Positions 59,044 to 64,000 of a DNA stretch of 64,000 bases are shown here, one piece after another; position 1 is the first letter of the stretch; the number at the start of each line of letters is the position of its first letter. The position numbers and the translations under genes were made by a program. Origin of the DNA: JAFMJV01 sp034436555. GTDB taxonomy: Bacteria > Chloroflexota > Limnocylindria > Limnocylindrales > CSP1-4. The stretch covers positions 20,800 through 84,799 of the forward strand of contig DAOTUU010000014.1 of assembly GCA_034436555.1 (NCBI GenBank), read 5' to 3'. The notes below the pieces were generated by a model, which saw only the letters and a list, made by a program, of their open reading frames with translations, made no database searches and had not been told where the DNA came from.

Positions 59044-59556
59044 ATGGCCCAGATCCTCAAGCCTCACCACACCGGCATCCAGGTCGCCGACCTCGAGCGA
59101 TCGATCGCGTTCTACCGGGACATCCTGGGCTTCGAGCTGGTGTTCCAGTGGAACCCGCAGGCGGAGTACATCCGGACCATCGTGGGCTACCCCGACGCGG
59201 ACATCCACGCGGCCGTCCTGCGCATGCCCGGCGGCGATGTGTTCCTGGAGATCCTGGAATATCGGAACGTCGACAAGGCCCCGGTTGACACCCGCACGGC
59301 GAACCCGGGGACCGCGCACATGGCCTTCTTCACGGACGACTGCGACGCGCTCTACGCGGAGCTCACGGCCAAGGGCGTCGCCTCGGTCAGTCCGCCGGTC
59401 ACGCCCTCGATCGGACCCAACACCGGTGGCCGCGCCGTGTACATGATCGATCCGGACGGCATCCGGGTCGAGTTCATCCAGACCCGGCGATCGTTCGGCG
59501 AGTTCAACCAGGAGGAGGCCGCCAAGGTCTCCGGCGGCGGGTCGGCGGGCTGCTGA
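59044..59556 (+). CDS. VOC/glyoxalase superfamily protein
   Basis: A 170-residue metalloprotein of the VOC family. KPHHTGIQVADLERSIAFYR opens module one (His ligand), VFLEILEYRN carries Glu, GTAHMAFFTDDCDALYAELT opens module two (His) and IDPDGIRVEFIQTR closes with Glu. The tail is Gly/Ser-rich and ends in Cys. It is followed 2 bp later by a second VOC gene. These could be subunits of one enzyme or two lyases acting on a sugar-derived or aromatic intermediate. Confidence 0.85.
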   Translation: MAQILKPHHTGIQVADLERSIAFYRDILGFELVFQWNPQAEYIRTIVGYPDADIHAAVLRMPGGDVFLEILEYRNVDKAPVDTRTANPGTAHMAFFTDDCDALYAELTAKGVASVSPPVTPSIGPNTGGRAVYMIDPDGIRVEFIQTRRSFGEFNQEEAAKVSGGGSAGC

Positions 59557-59558
59557 CG

Positions 59559-60065
59559 GTGGAGCGCTACGGGGTGTGGCACTTCAGCTTCACGGTCTCC
59601 GACCTGGAGGCGGCGATCGCCTTCTACCGGGATGTGCTCGGCTGGACGCTGGTCCATCGGCAGGTCCAGCACAACGAGTACACCGCGCGTCTGGTGGGTT
59701 ATCCGGGCGCGGACATCGAGGTCGCGCAGCTGGCCATCCCCGGACAGCACCGGGGCATCTCCACGCACGACATGGAGCTGGTCCACTACCGGTTCCCGGA
59801 GGGCGTGACTCGCCCCATCGAGATCAAGGACCCCGGGGAGGGGCACATCTGCATCGCGGTCGAGGACGCGGATGCGGAGTACGCGCGGCTCGTCGCCCTC
59901 GGGGTGCACTTCTTCTCGCCGCCCAACGAGATCACCGCGGGGGTCAACATCGGCGGCAAGTGCTGCTACTTCCGGGGCTTCGACGGGGTGCACCTGGAGC
60001 TGCTCCAGCCGCCGCCCCACCGGATCGCCGCGTGGCGGGCCGCAGCGGGCGGCGAGACGGCCTGA
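59559..60065 (+). CDS. VOC/glyoxalase superfamily protein
   Basis: A 168-residue VOC protein. VWHFSFTVSDLEAAIAFYRD, GHICIAVEDADAEYARLVAL and YFRGFDGVHLELLQPPPHRI give the His and Glu metal positions. It is related to, but clearly diverged from, the VOC protein encoded just upstream (both share AIAFYRD-LG and a V/LGYP-ADI segment). The start is a GTG 2 bp after that gene's stop. The isomerase-like gene starts 4 bp downstream of its stop, so the three are probably one transcript. Confidence 0.85.
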   Translation: MERYGVWHFSFTVSDLEAAIAFYRDVLGWTLVHRQVQHNEYTARLVGYPGADIEVAQLAIPGQHRGISTHDMELVHYRFPEGVTRPIEIKDPGEGHICIAVEDADAEYARLVALGVHFFSPPNEITAGVNIGGKCCYFRGFDGVHLELLQPPPHRIAAWRAAAGGETA

Positions 60066-60069
60066 CCCG

Positions 60070-61482
60070 ATGGGCACTCGGTTCACGCGGCTCATCCGGG
60101 CCGGGCTGCTGACGCCGTACTTCGCCTTCTTCGAGTCCCGCTTTCCCGCCGAATTCCGGGCGTCACAGGCGGCGTACGCGGCGGTGCTCGCATCCGGGCT
60201 GCGCGCCGCGGGCCTGGAGGTGGTCGAATCCGGGCTGGTGGACGGGCCCGATGCGGCGCAGGCCGCCCGCGACCGGTTCGCGGCCGCAGACGTGGATGTG
60301 GTGGTCGCGGCCGCCACGATGGCGGCGCCCCCGACGTATGGCAGCGCGGCGCTGGCGGGGTTCGAGGGGCCGATCATCGTGTGGGACGACCATCGCGCGG
60401 CACGCCATCCCGCAGACGTCGACGAGGTGGAGGCGACCCGCCGCTCAGGCCTGCTCGGCTCCATCATGCTCGCCAACGTGCTGGGTCGCGAGGGTCGTCG
60501 CCATCACACCGTCTCCACCGTTGACGGGGACGCCGCGCCCGTGGCGCAGGCGATCCGGGGGGCGGCGGCCGCGCGTGCGCTGCGGGGTGCCCGACTCGGC
60601 CTGTTGGGCGGCATCATCGCGGGCTACGGCGACGTCGTGCTGGACCCCGTGACCGCGGCGCTCCTGGGCATCGAGCTGGTGGACATCACGCCAGACGTGG
60701 TGGCGAACGCACTTGCAGCCGCCCGGGCCCCGGCCGCGGGGCCGCTCCCGTGGCGCGCGGAGGTCACGCCGGAGGCGGCGCCCCTGATGGAGCGATCGCG
60801 TCGCATCGAGGCGTTCCTGGAGGCCCTCGTGGCGGATGCCCGCCTCGACGCGCTGGCGTTGAACTGCCACTCGGACGTGCTGCGCTTCGGGGAGGAGCTG
60901 GGGGCTGTGGGCTGCCTCGGTGCGTCGGTGCTCTGGGCGCGCGGCGTGCCCGTCGCGTGCACCGGTGACGCCGCGACCGCCGTGGCGCTCATGCTCGCCA
61001 CGCGCATCGCCGGATCCGCCCAGTACGGCGAGGCGTATGCCGTGGAACACGAGACGGGCGAGATGGTCATCTCCTCGTGTGGCATGGCCGACCCGTCCCT
61101 GTGCGGCGCGGGCGAGACGCCCCGGCTGTGTGCCAACGAGCTCTATCCGGGCCGGCACGGGCTGGGCGTCGCCACCCGGTTCGCGTTCGCGGCCGGACCC
61201 GCCACGATCGTCGCGTTCGGGCCGGGGTCGGCGACCCGTCCGGCGCGCCTCGTGGTGTCCGCGGGCCGGCTGACGGGGCGCTCGTTCGTCCACATGAACG
61301 GTCCGAGCGGCACGCTCACGTTCGATCGGCCCGGGCTGGGCACCGCGAGCACCGGGCTCATCGACGCCGGGCCCGCGCACCATCTGGCGCTCATCCGCGG
61401 CGACCGGTGCGCGGAGCTGCGGGCGGCGGCGTCCTTCCTGGGCGTGGAGCTGGTGGAGCTTCAGGCAGGCGCGCAGCGCTGA
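60070..61482 (+). CDS. L-fucose/L-arabinose isomerase family protein
   Basis: A 470-residue protein related to L-fucose/L-arabinose isomerases. The N-terminal domain has YFAFFESRFPAEFRASQAAY and VVVAAATMAAPPTYGSAALA. DALALNCHSDVLRFGEELGA with CTGDAATAVALMLATRIAG supplies the metal-site Asp/Glu region, and ISSCGMADPSLC plus SFVHMNGPSGTLTFDRPG the C-terminal barrel. The Glu-His arrangement is not classical, so it may use a different sugar or be a non-isomerase member of the fold. The start is ATG 60070. It completes the VOC-VOC-isomerase group. Confidence 0.7.
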   Translation: MGTRFTRLIRAGLLTPYFAFFESRFPAEFRASQAAYAAVLASGLRAAGLEVVESGLVDGPDAAQAARDRFAAADVDVVVAAATMAAPPTYGSAALAGFEGPIIVWDDHRAARHPADVDEVEATRRSGLLGSIMLANVLGREGRRHHTVSTVDGDAAPVAQAIRGAAAARALRGARLGLLGGIIAGYGDVVLDPVTAALLGIELVDITPDVVANALAAARAPAAGPLPWRAEVTPEAAPLMERSRRIEAFLEALVADARLDALALNCHSDVLRFGEELGAVGCLGASVLWARGVPVACTGDAATAVALMLATRIAGSAQYGEAYAVEHETGEMVISSCGMADPSLCGAGETPRLCANELYPGRHGLGVATRFAFAAGPATIVAFGPGSATRPARLVVSAGRLTGRSFVHMNGPSGTLTFDRPGLGTASTGLIDAGPAHHLALIRGDRCAELRAAASFLGVELVELQAGAQR

Positions 61483-61611
61483 CCCACGGCCGCCCCGTCC
61501 TGCGCGCGACCCATGGAGCCTGCGGCTGCGCGGAGGCTGGAACACGGTGGCCGGGAGCAGACGGTCGAGCGCGATGACCGCGATGACCGCGATGACCGCC
61601 ACGCCAGCGGA

Positions 61612-61647
61612 CGAATCGGGAACCCGGCGGCCTCGGCGTGGACCATC
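61612..61647 (+). promoter_or_regulatory. Candidate ECF-type promoter of the first sigma gene
   Basis: CGAATCGGGAACC (61612-61624) contains the ECF -35-like GGAAC. After an 18-nt spacer comes ACCAT (61642-61646). The same motif and spacing recur before the second sigma gene (63591-63626), so autoregulation is plausible. A 9-bp GCGATGACC repeat (three copies near 61571-61598) lies upstream. Confidence 0.6.
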
Positions 61648-61689
61648 CTTGCGAACGCAGCGAGATGCGCTGCGTCATGAGGGACCCCG

Positions 61690-62241
61690 ATGCGGCGGGA
61701 CCTGGTCGAGCGAGCGATGGCACACGACCATGAGGCGTTCTCGGAGCTTGCGCGCCTCTCGATCGACAGGCTTCATGCCATCGCCCGCCTGATCCTGTCC
61801 GACGCCGACCGGGCCCAGGATGCGACCCAGGAGGCGCTCGTCCTCGCGTGGCGCGACATCGCCGCGCTGCGCGACCCCGATCGCTTCGAGGCATGGCTGC
61901 GCCGGCTGCTAGTCAACGCGTGCTATCGCGAGGCGCGTCGCGCGAAGAGCCGCCGCAACCTGGAGGCCGCGGTCGCGGAGATCGACCCGGATGTGCCGGA
62001 CGTCAGCCGCCAGGTCGCCGACCGCGACGCGCTGGAGCGCGGGTTCCAGCGCCTCGACCCCGATCAGCGGGTGATCGTGGTCCTCCATCACTACGTCGGC
62101 CTGCCGTTGCAGGAGACCGCCGACGCCCTCGGGCTTCCGCTCGGGACCGTCAAGTCCCGACTGCATCGTTCCACCCAGGCCCTGCGCGCCGTGCTCGACG
62201 CCGACGCGCGCAACGGCCACCACCCGGACCGGCTGTCATGA
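61690..62241 (+). CDS. ECF-type RNA polymerase sigma factor
   Basis: A 183-residue sigma-70 protein of the ECF group. Region 2 is ARLILSDADRAQDATQEALV followed by LAWRDIAALRDPDRFEAWLR. Region 4 is FQRLDPDQRVIVVLHHYVGL followed by PLQETADALGLPLGTVKSRL, a helix-turn-helix. No extra domains. The stop overlaps the start of the next gene (ATGA), whose product has a transmembrane helix and is the probable regulator of this sigma factor. Confidence 0.9.
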   Translation: MRRDLVERAMAHDHEAFSELARLSIDRLHAIARLILSDADRAQDATQEALVLAWRDIAALRDPDRFEAWLRRLLVNACYREARRAKSRRNLEAAVAEIDPDVPDVSRQVADRDALERGFQRLDPDQRVIVVLHHYVGLPLQETADALGLPLGTVKSRLHRSTQALRAVLDADARNGHHPDRLS

Positions 62242-63545
62242 CCGAGCCGGGCTTCGACCGACACATCAGCGCCTGGCTGGACGAGCGGGCCCAGCTGCAC
62301 GCCCCGGACGGCCTGCTGGCCGACACCCTGGAGCGAACGGCTCGCATCCGCGCTCGACCTGCCTGGCGCATCCCCGAAAGGTGGATTCCCATGCCGACCT
62401 CCATCCGTCTCGCGCTCATCCCCCGGAGCGCCATCGTCCTGGTCGTTCTCCTCGTCGCCGCGCTGTTCGGCGCCGCCATCGCTGTGGCCTCCCAGCCCAG
62501 CGGTCCACCCCTGCCGCCTCCGACGGGCGTCGCGCGCAACGGCCTGCTGGCGTGGGACGCGGGTGGCGACATCTGGGTCGCGAACCCCGACGGCTCCGAC
62601 CCGCACGCGATCACGTCCGGCCCCGGCGTGGACATCAACCCGACCTTCTCGCCCGACGGCACCCTGCTCGCGTACTGGTCGCTCGTGGACCTGAGTCCCG
62701 AGATCCCGCTGACCCAGACGCGCGTCTCGCTGCTGGTCTCAAGGAGTACCCAGTCGCTCGTCGTGGTCCGACCCGACGGGACTGACCCGATGGTTCTGGT
62801 GGAGGGCGTCCGTCCCGATCGCGCCGGACTCCCGGTCTCGTGGGCACCGGACAGCCGCCGGCTGGTCTACAGCATCCTCGACGGCTCGGGGTCCCCGGTG
62901 CAGATCGTGTCCGTCGACGGCGGACCTCCCGTCACCATCGCGCAGGGCGAGGCGCCCACCTGGTCGCCGGATGGCAGCCTGATCGCCTATCGTGGCCTCG
63001 CGATCCCGAGCGGAGTCATGGTGGTCCGTCCCGATGGCACCGATGCCCACCAGGTCACCGCGGCCCGCGGGTCGGGCTACGCGTTCATGCTCCCGCAGTG
63101 GTCGCCGGACGCCTCGAGGATCACGTTCTACGCGGCCGCCGACGGGGCGCACGACATCTGGATCGCCGATGCGGACGGCTCGAACGAGCGTGCCCTGTCC
63201 ACCGAGCTCGCCGACGAGTTCTGGCCCTACTGGTCACCCGACGGATCGCGCATCGCGTTCATGACGGCTGGCACCGACCCGCAGCAGCTGATGGGCAACT
63301 ACAGCGTCATCGACCCGGACGGCGGCGAGCGGCTCGAGCTCGCTCTGGGGTCCATGGCGGGCGGCGCGCCCACCATCTGGTCGCCCGATGGGACGATGAT
63401 CCTGGGCTTCCTCGCCGGACCGCCGGAGGGCATGGAGGCGGGTCTCGTCCTGCTCGATGCGGCCGGCGGCGACCCGCTCGTCCGAGCGTCGGTCCCCGCC
63501 CAGAGCCCGTGGAACTCGGGCTCCTGGCAGCGTCTCGCGCCGTAG
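62238..63545 (+). CDS. Membrane-anchored PD40/TolB-like propeller protein, sigma-factor partner
   Basis: A 435-residue protein. The cytoplasmic N-terminus (GFDRHISAWLDERAQLHAPD) resembles short anti-sigma-type segments; a transmembrane helix follows (AIVLVVLLVAALFGAAIAVA, about residues 69-88). The exported part is a TolB-like WD40 propeller with repeated motifs: FSPDGTLLAYWS, WAPDSRRLVYS, WSPDGSLIAYRG, WSPDASRITFY, WSPDGSRIAFMT and WSPDGTMIL. The start ATG overlaps the sigma stop by 4 nt. It likely senses an external signal and controls the sigma factor, an inference from layout. Confidence 0.8.
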   Translation: MTEPGFDRHISAWLDERAQLHAPDGLLADTLERTARIRARPAWRIPERWIPMPTSIRLALIPRSAIVLVVLLVAALFGAAIAVASQPSGPPLPPPTGVARNGLLAWDAGGDIWVANPDGSDPHAITSGPGVDINPTFSPDGTLLAYWSLVDLSPEIPLTQTRVSLLVSRSTQSLVVVRPDGTDPMVLVEGVRPDRAGLPVSWAPDSRRLVYSILDGSGSPVQIVSVDGGPPVTIAQGEAPTWSPDGSLIAYRGLAIPSGVMVVRPDGTDAHQVTAARGSGYAFMLPQWSPDASRITFYAAADGAHDIWIADADGSNERALSTELADEFWPYWSPDGSRIAFMTAGTDPQQLMGNYSVIDPDGGERLELALGSMAGGAPTIWSPDGTMILGFLAGPPEGMEAGLVLLDAAGGDPLVRASVPAQSPWNSGSWQRLAP

Positions 63546-63590
63546 CCTTGCCCGGGGACCGGTCCGATCCCTGCCGATCGCGAATCGGGA

Positions 63591-63626
63591 ACCGGACGGG
63601 CCGTCCTGGGACCGTAGTCTGTAGAG
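63591..63626 (+). promoter_or_regulatory. Candidate ECF-type promoter of the second sigma gene
   Basis: CGAATCGGGAACC (63591-63603) is identical to the motif at 61612; GGAAC is followed after 18 nt by ACCGT (63621-63625). The start codon is 68 nt from the first base of the motif (78 nt in the first copy). Confidence 0.6.
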
Positions 63627-63658
63627 CGGCCAGACGTGCCGCTCACGATGGGAGCCCG

Positions 63659-64000
63659 ATGCGGCGGGACCTGGTCCAGCGGGCGATGGCGCACGACCAT
63701 GACGCGTTCTCGGAGCTTGCGCGCGGCATGGTCGACAGGCTCTACGCCGTCGCCCGGCTGATCCTCCGGGAGTCCGAGGCCGCCGAGGACGCCACCCAGG
63801 AGGCCATCCTGATGGCGTGGCGGGACATCGCCGCGCTCCGGGACCCCGACCGCTTCGAGGCCTGGACGCGGAGGCTGCTCGTCAACGCCTGCTACAGGGA
63901 GCTGGAGCGGATCCGGCGGCGGGCGCGCGCCGAGGTGCATGTCGATGCCATCGAGCCGTCGGTGCCCGACGCCAGCGAGCGTCTCGCCGACCGCGACCAG
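63659..64000 (+). CDS. ECF-type sigma factor paralog, 3' end cut by window edge
   Basis: The first 114 residues of an ECF sigma factor, highly similar to the 61690 gene: MRRDLVQRAMAHDHDAFSEL against MRRDLVERAMAHDHEAFSEL, then ARLILRESEAAEDATQEAIL and MAWRDIAALRDPDRFEAWTR. Region 2 is complete and region 4 lies beyond the edge. The two genes look like a tandem duplication including the promoter; a partner gene probably follows outside the window. Confidence 0.9.
   Translation, partial: MRRDLVQRAMAHDHDAFSELARGMVDRLYAVARLILRESEAAEDATQEAILMAWRDIAALRDPDRFEAWTRRLLVNACYRELERIRRRARAEVHVDAIEPSVPDASERLADRDQ

Overview
The window is a GC-rich stretch (roughly 70 percent or more by eye) of a bacterial chromosome with compact, often overlapping genes. 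A coenzyme F420 biosynthesis operon, two LLM-class F420-type oxidoreductases, a polyphosphate glucokinase, several secreted PQQ-type sugar dehydrogenases with Ala/Ser/Pro linkers, and TANNNT promoter boxes set only 6-9 nt before start codons suggest an uncultivated, high-GC Chloroflexota lineage (Limnocylindria-like) or a deep actinobacterial relative. That placement is inference from gene content only. No rRNA, tRNA, CRISPR array or replication origin was seen.

Left third (1-23 kb): a truncated thioredoxin reductase, a small lipoprotein, the minus-strand F420 operon (PPOX protein, cofD, cofC, cofE) followed by an LLM oxidoreductase, a sugar dehydrogenase, a purine nucleoside phosphorylase with a second LLM enzyme, an inositol-monophosphatase/VOC pair, a 5'-3' exonuclease, polyphosphate glucokinase, a membrane-anchored EEP hydrolase, homodimeric pyruvate dehydrogenase E1 (aceE), an MFS transporter, and two more tandem sugar dehydrogenases, the second frameshifted near its C-terminus. 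An AbiEii-like nucleotidyltransferase pair follows.

Middle (22.5-40 kb): a TetR/MmpL divergent pair, a methyltransferase with dhaK and dhaL, an O6-alkylguanine methyltransferase with a C-terminal Ada-like Cys4 module, a proline-racemase-family enzyme with an unusual N-terminal extension, PEP carboxylase, a GNAT protein, and a minus-strand run of separate lipoyl protein, E2 catalytic protein, ceramidase-like hydrolase, HpcH-type lyase and MaoC hydratase.

Right third (40-61.5 kb): two parallel sugar or sugar-acid catabolic operons on the plus strand. Each has a binding protein and two permeases but no ATPase, then an SMP-30 lactonase, an SDR dehydrogenase and an enolase-superfamily dehydratase. 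The set fits a non-phosphorylative route (import, oxidation to lactone, lactone opening, dehydration). Between them lie a toxin-antitoxin pair and a GH51 arabinofuranosidase that follows the remnant of a GH3 gene. The second operon is followed by another toxin-antitoxin pair, a decayed IS256-like element, two VOC proteins and a fucose/arabinose-isomerase-like protein. The 16-bp palindrome GGTCGACATGTCGACC recurs in arrays before operon A and before the second enolase gene. The window ends with an ECF sigma factor and its membrane-anchored partner, and a second paralogous sigma gene cut by the edge. Both sigma genes share a promoter-like motif.

Non-coding DNA is unusually repeat-rich: a composite intergenic repeat occurs twice (18.1-18.5 kb and 28.5-28.8 kb), and short GC-rich tandem repeats sit in several gaps.
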